Source: Deltaproteobacteria bacterium UBA5205
GTDB taxonomy: Bacteria; Desulfobacterota; Syntrophorhabdia; Syntrophorhabdales; Syntrophorhabdaceae
Assembly (NCBI GenBank): GCA_002412715.1
Contig: DHVP01000042.1
Coordinates: 72,405-136,404 of the forward strand
Direction of reading: 5' to 3'
Length of the DNA stretch: 64,000 nt
Within the stretch, counting starts at the first letter, position 1. Every line of letters begins with the position of its first letter. The notes below the pieces were generated by a model. The model was not told where the DNA came from, did not search any database, and worked only from the letters and a program-made list of their open reading frames with translations. Shown piece by piece: positions 26,119 to 34,709 of this stretch. Position numbers and translations under genes: made by a program.

Positions 26119-26973
26119 ATGCCCGTATTCACAAGAAGCGAGCTTACACCAGCAAACCTCCTGAAACACATTACGAAAATCCACAGTGAAAACTACGGCG
26201 ATACCGACATCTCTCTCATTACACGTGTGTTTAATGATGTTCTGGATCTTTTCCATGGAAAGAGGGCCGGGTTTCATCGGTGCGACGCGAAATATCATAA
26301 TCTTTACCACACCATGCAGACCATACCGCCCTTTATTGAGATCATCAATGGATGGAACGCAAGCGGCGCCGTTCCAAAAATATCATCGGATTTCTTCGCC
26401 TTCGGAACTATCGGGGTGCTGCTTCACGACACAGGATATATCAAGGAAGAAGGGGATGATGAAGGCACCGGTGCAAAATACACCCTGACCCACGTGCAGC
26501 GCAGCATCGATTTCGCGAACATGTATCTCAGAGAGATCCATCTGCCTCCGAAAAGCATACCCTATGTGCTGAATATTATAAGATGTACCGGTGTTACCCT
26601 CGATATGAACATCCGCTTTCACAATGACGAGGAACGAGTAGCAGGGTATGCCCTCGGCACCGCCGACCTGCTGGGCCAGATGTCTTCCCCCGATTACATA
26701 GACAGCCTCGCCATCCTTTTCAACGAATTCGCAGAATCCTACAGGTTCGAGGGGGTCGAACAACTTCACGGAAAGGGTTCGACATTATTCGCGAACGTCG
26801 ATGAACTCATCAGGTCAACCCCGAAATTCTATGAGGAAATCGCCCTGAAACGCTTTAAAATGATGGGGTCGATGGAAAAATACATCCCCTATAGTTATGA
26901 CGGGAAGGAAAACCCGTACATGGCCGCCATAGAAAAAAACATCGCGACTATCAGGGAAAAATGGGGAAACTGA
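26119..26973 (+). CDS. HD-domain metal-dependent phosphohydrolase-like protein
   Basis: 284 aa. Metal-site residues in HD/PDEase order: KYHNLYHT (His60, His64), LLHDTGY (His103-Asp104) and a later Asp in GTADLLGQM (Asp183). The pattern YHN-x2-H...LLHDxG resembles the catalytic core of class I cyclic-nucleotide phosphodiesterases and related bacterial HD proteins. No signal or output domain is present. It follows murJ by 10 bases and precedes a large GH13-like gene, separated by a hairpin. Substrate unknown; a cyclic-nucleotide role is only a possibility. Confidence 0.82.
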   Translation: MPVFTRSELTPANLLKHITKIHSENYGDTDISLITRVFNDVLDLFHGKRAGFHRCDAKYHNLYHTMQTIPPFIEIINGWNASGAVPKISSDFFAFGTIGVLLHDTGYIKEEGDDEGTGAKYTLTHVQRSIDFANMYLREIHLPPKSIPYVLNIIRCTGVTLDMNIRFHNDEERVAGYALGTADLLGQMSSPDYIDSLAILFNEFAESYRFEGVEQLHGKGSTLFANVDELIRSTPKFYEEIALKRFKMMGSMEKYIPYSYDGKENPYMAAIEKNIATIREKWGN

Positions 26974-26988
26974 AAGCTAAAACAAAAA

Positions 26989-27028
26989 AATAAGTCCTAT
27001 AAGTCTTATTCGACCTATAGGACTTATT
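26989..27028. terminator. Long perfect hairpin after the HD-domain gene
   Basis: AATAAGTCCTATA (26989-27001) pairs perfectly with TATAGGACTTATT (27016-27028), a 13-bp stem with a 14-base loop. An A-run precedes it and a short ATTATTCTC follows. It could terminate the 21072-26973 unit, although the U-tract is poor and the stem is AT-rich. CCCTGATCT-like tandem units follow at about 27042-27070. Confidence 0.6.
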
Positions 27029-27149
27029 ATTCTCTCATCCCCGACCCCTGATCTCTAATCCCTGATCCCTTTTCACAGTACCTCCTTTGTTGACTCAATC
27101 CGGACCCTGTGTTAGCATTCCTCTTAAATACAGGGAACCACGTGAGGGT

Positions 27150-30100
27150 ATGATAGAGACGATCAGAGAATTTCACGTATCACGGAAGGCCAGGGATATT
27201 TATCAATTCAGCGAATCCCTGTTCGGACTCAACGGCAATGTCATTTTCACCAATTTTCTGGCCGCCCGTACCTTCGCACAGAAGATCAACCAGAAGCGGG
27301 ACCTCATCCTCTATCCCGAGAGTGCAATCCGGGCAGGTGCGCTTATAGCCATGGGTCTCATAGACGAGATCCTCCATTATGTGGTCGGTGTATATGCGGG
27401 CTCGACGCAGAAGGACATAATGGGCCGCGCCCTTTCGTATGTCGAGGCAAAACTCGGTCCCGAAGAGGTCGGAAAGGTTATCCGGCAATTTACGGACGAA
27501 TTCCCGCCTCTTGCCGTCTATCAGCGGAAAATGACAACTGATGAGTATCTGGCCGGCCAGACGGGTGATACGCCCAACCGGCAGATCGCCCTCGAGGAAA
27601 TGCTCCTTCTGTGGCTCGCAAATATGAATCATGCTTTTTCCCCCTTCATCGAACTCTTCGATGATTCGTCTCTCAAGAAGGAGACGGCATTTCTCAAGAC
27701 CATCGCCGAATTGAGGTCATTCTTCGACACCCAGCCGTCTTTCGGCCCCGAAGGGAAAAATCTGATCGACATGCTCCGCAGTCCCGCCGTAGCCGTCCCG
27801 CATTCACTATCCGGCCAGCTCGAATACATCATGGAACGCTGGGGATACCTGCTCAATACATTCATTTCCAGAATGCTCAAAAGCCTCGACCTCTTCAAGG
27901 AAGAGGAAAAAATGCCTTTCCTCGGCCCGGGCAAAGCGGAAGTCTATCGTTATACGGGGCTCCAATTCGAACCTGAAAAGTTCAGCGCCGACAAGGACTG
28001 GATGCCACGATTGATCCTCATTGCGAAGAACGTATACGTCTGGCTCGATCAGCTCACAAGAACCTATGGCCGTCCGATCAATAAACTCGATCACATCCCC
28101 GATGAAGAACTGGATGTGCTCCGCAGACGAGGTTTCACCGGCATATGGCTCATTGGGGTCTGGGAGCGCAGCGCCGCATCACAGCGTATAAAGCAGATGT
28201 GCGGCAACCCCGAGGCTGTTCCGTCCGCCTATTCCCTGCATGACTACATTATCGCCGATGACCTCGGCGGCGAAGAGGCCTTCCTGGATCTCAAGGACCG
28301 GGCGACTCAAAGGGGCATCCGGCTTGCCAGCGACATGGTGCCCAACCATGTGGGGATCTACTCGCGGTGGGTCATCGAACATCCTGACTGGTTCGTCGCC
28401 ATCGACCACAATCCCTTTCCATGGTACACCTATGGCGGGACCAACCTTTCGAAGGACGACCGCGTTTCCATTCAGATAGAAGACCATTATTACGACCGCA
28501 CCGATGCCGCGGTGGTATTTAAACGCCGCGACAACTGGACGGGAGACGAGAAATTCGTCTATCACGGGAATGACGGGACGAGCATGCCCTGGAACGACAC
28601 TGCCCAGCTCAACTATCTCAATCCCGAGGTCCGCGAGGCAATGATACGCACCATCATCCATGTGGCGCGGAAGTTTCCCGTAATCCGTTTCGATGCGGCC
28701 ATGACCCTTACGAAAAAGCATTTTCAGAGGCTCTGGTTCCCTGAACCCGGTACGGGAGGCGCTATCCCCACGCGTACGGAGCACAGCATGACCTATGATG
28801 ATTTCTCGAAGGCCATGCCGCAGGAATTCTGGCGCCAGGTAGTGGACCGGGTCGCCGTGGAGGCACCGGACACCCTGCTGCTTGCCGAGGCGTTCTGGCT
28901 CCTGGAAGGGTACTTTGTCAGAACCCTCGGGATGCACCGCGTCTACAACAGCGCCTTCATGAACATGCTTCGCGATGAAGAGAATTCCAAGTACCGTCTG
29001 GTCATGAAGAACACCATGGAATTCGACCCCCAGATCCTTCGCCGTTTCGTCAATTTTATGAACAATCCCGACGAAAGGACGGCGGTCGATCAGTTCGGCA
29101 TCGGCGACAAGTATTTCGGGGTCTGCACCATGATGGCGACCATGCCCGGTCTGCCCATGTTCGGTCACGGGCAGGTCGAAGGGTATGGGGAGAAGTACGG
29201 CATGGAATACCGCCGGGCCTACTGGGATGAAGCACCGAACCAGTATCTCGTTGAACGTCATGAGCGGGAAATCTCCCCTCTGCTTCATCAACGTTATCTC
29301 TTCGCCGATGTCGAGGATTTCCTCCTCTTTGATTTCTTTACACCCGAGGGCACCGTCAACGAAGACGTCTTCGCCTATTCGAACCGCTATGGTGACGCAA
29401 GGACTCTTTTCGTTTTCAACAACAGGTACGCGCCAGCCAAAGGCTGGATACACAGATCGGTCGCATTTTCGCTCAAAGAGGTTCAGGGCGAGACCCGGCG
29501 GCTTATCCAAAAGGATCTTAAGGATGGACTTGGTTTGATCCTGGATGGAAGACATTTCACAGTGTTCAGAGACCATGTCTCCAACCTGGAATACATCCGT
29601 GATAACGAGGACCTGGCGCAAAAAGGTCTTTTCGTGGAACTTCAAGCCTACCAGTACCACGTCTTTCTCGATTTTCGGCAGGTTGAGGACAACGAGTGGC
29701 AACACTTCAGGCAGCTGTGCGGCTACCTGTCGGGCAGGGGCGTTCCCAGCGTGGAAGAAACCATGCGGGAGATCTTCCTGCAGCCTATTCACCGCTATTT
29801 CAGGGAGCTTGTAAACCCGTCCTTCTTCAGGCATATCCTCATCACGCACAAAGACATTGTGAACCACGAGCTTTTGTTGCCGCCGAAGGTTTTGACCGAT
29901 GAGGTGACGAGCAAGCTCTCCAATCTCCTTGGGGAGATCAAAACGTATACCGGTTCATCTCAGGACGAGCGGGCGCTCATTGATGAAGTAACGGCAAAGC
30001 TGACGGCGCTCATTCAATCCCATCCATTCACACAGGATATTACCGAGAGCGACACCGATATTCATGCCGTCCTTTCCCGGGACCTTTCGGCATCTCATCT

Positions 30101-30638
30101 TGCCTGGCTCTTTGTGCATGTCCTTGGGGGGCTCTTCGATGGAGCCGGGATCCGCGAGGAAATCAGCAGGAGCTGGATCGATGAATGGCTTTTCGGCCGG
30201 ATCATTGGAGAAACACTGGCGGAGTTGGGGTACGACGAAAAAGAGACACACGCTGCCCAGCTGCTGATAAAAATCTTCACCACTCACCAGAACTGGTGTG
30301 ACGAACTGAATCCCCGAAAGATCCTTTCATCACTCATGGCCGATGGTGATGTCCACTATTTCCTCGGCGTCAATCGATATCAGGGAGTCCTCTGGTTCAG
30401 CAAGGAGGCCTTTGAGGACATGATCGCCTGGATGCACTTCACTGCCGGTGTGTCAGTCATGTCACGGAAGGGAGTTGAAGAAAAGGAACTGCTCGGAGAA
30501 CTGCGTGCGTGTTTCACAACCATCGACGTGCTGCACTCCGCTTCTCTGTCCTCCGGATACCAGCTGGAAAAATTGATCACTACCGTCCGGGACATCGATG
30601 CCCCGGCACCACATAAGGATAGTTACGAACCCCGTTGA
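27150..30638 (+). CDS. Very large GH13 (alpha-amylase superfamily) protein
   Basis: 1162 aa from the ATG at 27150 (GAGGGT just upstream; a TTG reading from 27087 has no ribosome site). Residues 1-330 form an unfamiliar helical region; 340-760 a GH13 barrel; 760-1162 a C-terminal part with AMY-C-like and helical stretches. GH13 regions seen: region I DMVPNHVG (Asp395), region II VIRFDAAMTL (nucleophile Asp515), region III LLLAEAFW (acid/base Glu580) and region IV FMNNPDE (Asp641). In region IV the usual N-H-D is N-N-P-D, so the transition-state His is absent, recalling the NTPD of GlgE maltosyltransferases. No signal peptide: probably a cytoplasmic alpha-glucan enzyme. The exact reaction cannot be assigned. 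Confidence 0.85.
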   Translation: MIETIREFHVSRKARDIYQFSESLFGLNGNVIFTNFLAARTFAQKINQKRDLILYPESAIRAGALIAMGLIDEILHYVVGVYAGSTQKDIMGRALSYVEAKLGPEEVGKVIRQFTDEFPPLAVYQRKMTTDEYLAGQTGDTPNRQIALEEMLLLWLANMNHAFSPFIELFDDSSLKKETAFLKTIAELRSFFDTQPSFGPEGKNLIDMLRSPAVAVPHSLSGQLEYIMERWGYLLNTFISRMLKSLDLFKEEEKMPFLGPGKAEVYRYTGLQFEPEKFSADKDWMPRLILIAKNVYVWLDQLTRTYGRPINKLDHIPDEELDVLRRRGFTGIWLIGVWERSAASQRIKQMCGNPEAVPSAYSLHDYIIADDLGGEEAFLDLKDRATQRGIRLASDMVPNHVGIYSRWVIEHPDWFVAIDHNPFPWYTYGGTNLSKDDRVSIQIEDHYYDRTDAAVVFKRRDNWTGDEKFVYHGNDGTSMPWNDTAQLNYLNPEVREAMIRTIIHVARKFPVIRFDAAMTLTKKHFQRLWFPEPGTGGAIPTRTEHSMTYDDFSKAMPQEFWRQVVDRVAVEAPDTLLLAEAFWLLEGYFVRTLGMHRVYNSAFMNMLRDEENSKYRLVMKNTMEFDPQILRRFVNFMNNPDERTAVDQFGIGDKYFGVCTMMATMPGLPMFGHGQVEGYGEKYGMEYRRAYWDEAPNQYLVERHEREISPLLHQRYLFADVEDFLLFDFFTPEGTVNEDVFAYSNRYGDARTLFVFNNRYAPAKGWIHRSVAFSLKEVQGETRRLIQKDLKDGLGLILDGRHFTVFRDHVSNLEYIRDNEDLAQKGLFVELQAYQYHVFLDFRQVEDNEWQHFRQLCGYLSGRGVPSVEETMREIFLQPIHRYFRELVNPSFFRHILITHKDIVNHELLLPPKVLTDEVTSKLSNLLGEIKTYTGSSQDERALIDEVTAKLTALIQSHPFTQDITESDTDIHAVLSRDLSASHLAWLFVHVLGGLFDGAGIREEISRSWIDEWLFGRIIGETLAELGYDEKETHAAQLLIKIFTTHQNWCDELNPRKILSSLMADGDVHYFLGVNRYQGVLWFSKEAFEDMIAWMHFTAGVSVMSRKGVEEKELLGELRACFTTIDVLHSASLSSGYQLEKLITTVRDIDAPAPHKDSYEPR

Positions 30639-30647
30639 TACCCCTAT

Positions 30648-30824
30648 CTATTTCGTTTTTCTTGAAGTCTTCAGGACTTTCTGACTGCAGGGCATATTCT
30701 TGTGAACGAGCGTCTTCTTGAGTTCACACCTGAGTGCCACGAAGGTCCGGCAACTGCCGGCGCCATCCACTCCCGTTTCCTTCGGCATTGACGCATATTT
30801 GCAGGACAGGTCACAAAAATCCAT
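30648..30824 (-). CDS. Small Cys-rich conserved protein of unknown function
   Basis: 58 aa from an ATG at 30824 with AAGGTG 3 bases upstream; a GTG at 30854 would add ten residues. It has five cysteines: CDLSC near the start, then GAGSC, LRC and MPC. The order DFCDLSCKYA, DGAGSCRTFVALRCELKK, VHKNMPC looks like a small metal-binding or Fe-S protein and, from memory, resembles uncharacterised short proteins of other anaerobic deltaproteobacteria. It lies in a 259-base gap, convergent with the GH13 gene and downstream of a membrane-protein gene. Confidence 0.7.
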   Translation of the reverse strand: MDFCDLSCKYASMPKETGVDGAGSCRTFVALRCELKKTLVHKNMPCSQKVLKTSRKTK

Positions 30825-30897
30825 TAACACCTTCATAAAAAAGTAATCCACCACCTCGCAAACAAGGCCTCAAAGACTTTTCACAATACCGCTCTCG

Positions 30898-31236
30898 TCA
30901 ACCCGCCACAATGAGGACAATGGCAATGAACAGCGCAGCGATCACCACGAGTATGGTCCACGACAGCGCACTGGTCTTTGCCTTTCTTTTCGTCGTCACT
31001 TCTTTCCCGTCGGCCTTCCCCAAATGTCTTGCCATCAACCTGGAAGACAGGATAAAAAGGACAAGGCCGATAACACCTGTCAGTACATATACCATTAGAC
31101 CGCTTGAGGAAGAGTGCTGTTGCCTGGTGAGTGCTATCACCGTTCCACCTAACCCGATAACGGCCATGAGGCCGCCCGCCACCTTGCCAAGCATGAAAGG
31201 CAATTGTCTGACTTCCGATTTGATTTCATCCTTCAT
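30898..31236 (-). CDS. Small membrane protein of unknown function
   Basis: 112 aa with three hydrophobic segments (about residues 18-37, 47-66 and 90-111) separated by basic loops (KADGKEVTTKRKAKTS). No known family is recognised. The start has a good AAGGA ribosome site 7 bases away, and a promoter-like TTGAAA-N16-TAATGT lies upstream on the minus strand. Both support a real gene. Confidence 0.78.
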   Translation of the reverse strand: MKDEIKSEVRQLPFMLGKVAGGLMAVIGLGGTVIALTRQQHSSSSGLMVYVLTGVIGLVLFILSSRLMARHLGKADGKEVTTKRKAKTSALSWTILVVIAALFIAIVLIVAG

Positions 31237-31267
31237 TCGTTTTTCCTTGCTGCTGACATTAGTTTGT

Positions 31268-31295
31268 ACATTACATTTTCGTCCGCTTTTTTCAA
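31268..31295 (-). promoter_or_regulatory. Probable sigma-70 promoter for the small membrane protein
   Basis: On the minus strand TTGAAA (31290-31295) and TAATGT (31268-31273) are 16 bases apart; the gene starts at 31236. It lies just downstream of nothing but the aldo/keto reductase stop, so this gene probably has its own promoter. Confidence 0.5.
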
Positions 31296-31347
31296 GTCAA
31301 GAAGAATGGAAACATACGCTGGATGTCTTTACAGCCGGAGAACGCTC

Positions 31348-32292
31348 TCAGGCTTCGTAGACATCCCGGGAAGATGCATCGAGGGCGCGCAATTCGTCTT
31401 CGCTCAGATCGATGGGCACACCGGCGATGTTTTCTACGACCTGGCTCGCTGACCGGGCACCAACGACAACAGATTTTATCCCCGGTCGGCCGAGGAGCCA
31501 CGATAGAGCTACGGCACCAGTCGTCGCGCCCTTTCGCTGCGAAATTGCCTCCATCTCATCAACCAGGCGCCGTACCTTTGACCAGTATTTCGGTTTGAAA
31601 TAGCGGTAGAAGAACGATCGAGCGTCACCCCTGGTGAATCGCGGGCACTCCCGGTACTTTCCTGTCAGCATGCCCGCCCCCAGGCAGCCATAGGGGAAAA
31701 CGTTTATATTATTTTCGACGCAAAGAGACAGCAGCTCCGTTTCGGGACTTCTTTCAAGAAGCGAATAATGCGGCTGCAACGAAAAAATAGGGGCGCAGCG
31801 CAGGGCTTCCGACAGTTCCGCCCTGCTGAAATTGGAAACCCCTATGTGGCGGATCTTTCCCTGCTGCCTGAACTTGAGAAGCGCCGACATTGTCTCTTCC
31901 ACGGGGGTTCGGGGGTCCGGCCAGTGGCATTGATAAAGATCGATAAAGTCCGTATTGAGACGTTCCAGTGACCCATGGAGATCCTTCTCTATATACGAGG
32001 AAGATAGATCGCGATCATATTTGCGGGAATAGATATCAAGACCGCATTTCGTGGCCAGAAAGACTTTGTCCCTTTTGCCGCGGATCGCTTTCCCGATCAG
32101 TTTTTCAGCATGACCGTCTCCATAAACCGGGGCCGTATCGATTGCATTTATGCCGTTGTCGAGCGCCGTCTCGACGGCGCTCACGGCATTTTTTTCATCG
32201 TAAGGCCCCCAGTTGCTGCCCCCTATCGCCCACGTTCCGAGAATTATCTCCGATATCCCAGCGTCGGCATTATTGAGCTTTACCTGTTTCAT
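31348..32292 (-). CDS. Aldo/keto reductase
   Basis: 314 aa TIM-barrel NAD(P)H oxidoreductase. Active-site tetrad visible: Asp in AIDTAPVYGDG, Tyr in the same segment, Lys in VFLATKCG, His in YQCHWPD. Cofactor segment VVVGARSASQVVENI near the C-terminus. The natural carbonyl substrate cannot be predicted; the closest general type is the YghZ/Gcy-like AKR group. It begins 3 bases after the DUF2950 stop on the same strand. Confidence 0.93.
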   Translation of the reverse strand: MKQVKLNNADAGISEIILGTWAIGGSNWGPYDEKNAVSAVETALDNGINAIDTAPVYGDGHAEKLIGKAIRGKRDKVFLATKCGLDIYSRKYDRDLSSSYIEKDLHGSLERLNTDFIDLYQCHWPDPRTPVEETMSALLKFRQQGKIRHIGVSNFSRAELSEALRCAPIFSLQPHYSLLERSPETELLSLCVENNINVFPYGCLGAGMLTGKYRECPRFTRGDARSFFYRYFKPKYWSKVRRLVDEMEAISQRKGATTGAVALSWLLGRPGIKSVVVGARSASQVVENIAGVPIDLSEDELRALDASSRDVYEA

Positions 32293-32295
32293 ATT

Positions 32296-33270
32296 TCACT
32301 GCACCTTTATCCAGGAATCATCGGGATCAAATGCCTTCATTACATTCGCTGTCTTCGCCGTGGTCTTGCCCATGTTCTTTTGGTATACGACGCCATCCTG
32401 GTTGACGATAAAGGTCATAACTCCCGTTGCCCCATACTGAGCGGGGTAGGCAACGAGGGCAAAGCCTCCGATCATCCTGGCCTTCACGACGTAGTCATAG
32501 GCGCCTCCGGGGGCATTTTTCCCCTGGGCGCTGAGTATCCTGTAGAAATAACCGTGATACGGCACGGGCTTACCCTCCGCCTGCTTCGGCGCGTAGCCTT
32601 CTTTGCGTGCTCGGGCCATGAAAATCCCCAGGGGGCTGGGTTCTTCGCCGTCCTTCGTTTCCCAGTAGAGCCCGTTACGGGTTCCCGGATCGCTGACAAA
32701 CTTCCGGGCGTATTCGGTAAGGCCGTCTTTTTGACCAACCATTCTTGCGTAATCCTTCTGGGCATCCACGTAGGCAAGGCAGGCCTGGACGGTGCTGAGC
32801 TCATTTCTGCCTATCCTTCTCTGAAGTATTTCCGCCTTGCCTGCCTTTGCGTCGAAAACCCACCTCTCCCCTTTCTTGACGATGGGGATCGGGAATGGCC
32901 ATTCATTGTTGCCGACGTATAAAAAGACCTTGTTGTCTGTCGACGTATCGATCCTGTTCTTTTCCTTGTAGGCGGCAACGAAACGATCGAAGAGGTCATT
33001 ATCCGCCGCCTGATCGCCGGAGATGATAACACCCTTTGCATCCGAACCAAACAGGGCAAGCATCGCCTTCGTGTCCTTCGCCATCGCGGCATCCGCCAGA
33101 ACCCGGACCGCCTCTTCGGGAGAGGCGAAAGTCAACTGTTTGACTGATTTCCCCCCGGCCGCAAATGTTTCAGTCCCCAACAGGAGCATCGCAAACAGGA
33201 CGGCTGCACCCAAAGCAATGCCGGATCTCACCATCGACAAAAGCTTTACTCTATTCATAACGCGGATCAT
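32296..33270 (-). CDS. DUF2950 family exported protein
   Basis: 324 aa. N-terminal signal peptide (VRSGIALGAAVLFAMLLLG, cleavage likely after TFAAG near residue 40). The rest matches the DUF2950 pattern: FASPEEAVRVLADAAMAKDTKAMLALFG, later GYFYRILSAQGKNAPGGAYDY and MTFIVNQDGVVYQKNMG. Function unknown. DUF2950 genes are often next to DUF3300 genes, as here (52-base gap), so the two probably form an envelope-located pair. A strong GAGGAGG ribosome site precedes the ATG at 33270. Confidence 0.92.
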   Translation of the reverse strand: MIRVMNRVKLLSMVRSGIALGAAVLFAMLLLGTETFAAGGKSVKQLTFASPEEAVRVLADAAMAKDTKAMLALFGSDAKGVIISGDQAADNDLFDRFVAAYKEKNRIDTSTDNKVFLYVGNNEWPFPIPIVKKGERWVFDAKAGKAEILQRRIGRNELSTVQACLAYVDAQKDYARMVGQKDGLTEYARKFVSDPGTRNGLYWETKDGEEPSPLGIFMARARKEGYAPKQAEGKPVPYHGYFYRILSAQGKNAPGGAYDYVVKARMIGGFALVAYPAQYGATGVMTFIVNQDGVVYQKNMGKTTAKTANVMKAFDPDDSWIKVQ

Positions 33271-33322
33271 ACGTTTTCCTCCTCGTAAGATTGATCAGGC
33301 ACATCATAGCTGTTGCGAAAGC

Positions 33323-34540
33323 CTAACGGCGTCGGCCGCCGCCTGCGCCGCGGCTGACACCTCCGCCCGACTCCCGTGCCCCGCCTGATTGAAGACCGGA
33401 CATACTCTCGCGGCTCGTACGGCCGCGGTCGCTTGCCATTTTAGTCTCCGCGCCGCTCCGGTCCATTCCCTGAAAGGCATTACCGCCTCCTGATCGCTCG
33501 GTGCCGCGGTCATAACCTGGCGTCTCGGGCCGGGTGCCGGTGGATGTTCTTCCCTGTCCCATCGTCTGTTTTCCCGAACGGTCGCCGGTCTTCGCCTGTT
33601 GTCCCCTTGAGTCGGGTGAATACCCTCTGAAATCTTTCCTGGTATCGGAGCCGGGCCTCGGGGCCTGTCCATATTTTGCGCTCGTGGTCTGGTCCCGGTA
33701 GGCCACGCCTTTGCGATGATCCGGGTCATGCTTCCACTCGCCCTGACCTGAGGGATTCGTCGATACCTTTGTTGCGTAGTTCGTTCTGTTGATCTGGTTA
33801 TTGATGGTAGCGTTTTTGTTGACGTTTACATTGACGTCCCCATGGTTCCAGTTGCATCCTCCCCATGCATAGCCCCAGGCGGCGCCTACGGCCGCACCGG
33901 CGGCAAAGGAGAACGCGGCCGTCCCCGCCACGTATCCGGGCGGGTAATAATAGTAGGGGGGATAAGCCGGATAGGGCCACGCTCCGTAAACGATTGTGGG
34001 GTTATATGTGGGCACGTAAATTACCTGGGGGTTGGCGGGCTGTATCACGATGGCCTGCTCCTGCACGACGACCTTTTGTTCCTTCGTCGTCTTCAAATTT
34101 CCCTGCGCCTGTGCTTTGGCCCTCAGTTTCTGGACGGCGTTCATCACGTCCTTCTGCTGGGCAAGGAATGCATCTCCCAGCTTCTGTGTCCAATCGAGTT
34201 TCTCGTTCATCATGCTCAGCACCGAAGGAAAGTTTACAAGGGACTTGACGCTGGGATCCCAGGTCTGCTTCTCCAGGGCCGACGTCAACTGGTTTCCTTT
34301 AAGGTTGGAATTCGCTTTCTGCCACCTGGCGGCCTCGACTATCTCGAGGGGATACGTCGACGCCATGAGTATCTGTGCCACGAGATCGTCGGGGTAGAGG
34401 GCGATGGGTGCAACCAGTTGCTCCACCTCCTCCTGTTTAAAAACAGGCTTCGACGAGCCCTGTGCAAATACTCCCGCGGGAACAACCAGGGACAATGCAA
34501 TAAACCATATCAAGGTTCGTGCAAACACTTTGTTCATCAT
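33323..34540 (-). CDS. DUF3300 family exported protein
   Basis: 405 aa. Signal peptide at residues 1-26 (LIWFIALSLVVPAGVFAQG). The DUF3300 domain spans about 35-190 (FKQEEVEQLVAPIALYPDDLVAQILMASTYPLEIVEAARW, in parts). Then a Tyr/Pro-rich stretch (PAYPPYYYYPPGY), a Gly/Ala hydrophobic segment (AFSFAAGAAVGAAWGYAWG) and a long low-complexity Gly/Arg/Ser tail ending GGGRRR. The tail is likely disordered or surface exposed. Function unknown; paired with DUF2950. Confidence 0.92.
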   Translation of the reverse strand: MMNKVFARTLIWFIALSLVVPAGVFAQGSSKPVFKQEEVEQLVAPIALYPDDLVAQILMASTYPLEIVEAARWQKANSNLKGNQLTSALEKQTWDPSVKSLVNFPSVLSMMNEKLDWTQKLGDAFLAQQKDVMNAVQKLRAKAQAQGNLKTTKEQKVVVQEQAIVIQPANPQVIYVPTYNPTIVYGAWPYPAYPPYYYYPPGYVAGTAAFSFAAGAAVGAAWGYAWGGCNWNHGDVNVNVNKNATINNQINRTNYATKVSTNPSGQGEWKHDPDHRKGVAYRDQTTSAKYGQAPRPGSDTRKDFRGYSPDSRGQQAKTGDRSGKQTMGQGRTSTGTRPETPGYDRGTERSGGGNAFQGMDRSGAETKMASDRGRTSRESMSGLQSGGARESGGGVSRGAGGGRRR

Positions 34541-34709
34541 GCTCCTCCTGATTTATAGGAAAGACAATTACGACAGACTCTACAATAACGACGGCCTCGT
34601 TCTCAACCTGATAATGCTCAAGCCACCCGTGTTCTTCCCGAGAACTACAAAAAAGGCCATACCGGGGCCAATCCTTTTTTCCCTTGAACCCTGAGACTCT
34701 TAACCGTCC

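Noticed and set aside
27087..27149. Upstream TTG start for the GH13 protein
   Set aside because: No ribosome site before 27087; ATG 27150 has GAGGGT just upstream and starts the conserved-looking part.
28179..29867. Long open frame (562 aa) antisense to the GH13 gene
   Set aside because: It mirrors the codon pattern of the coding strand in a GC-rich gene; the plus-strand frame has clear GH13 motifs and the antisense product none.
34541..34709. Possible coding remnant between the DUF3300 gene and acsE
   Set aside because: Only a short open stretch without start, ribosome site or recognisable motif.
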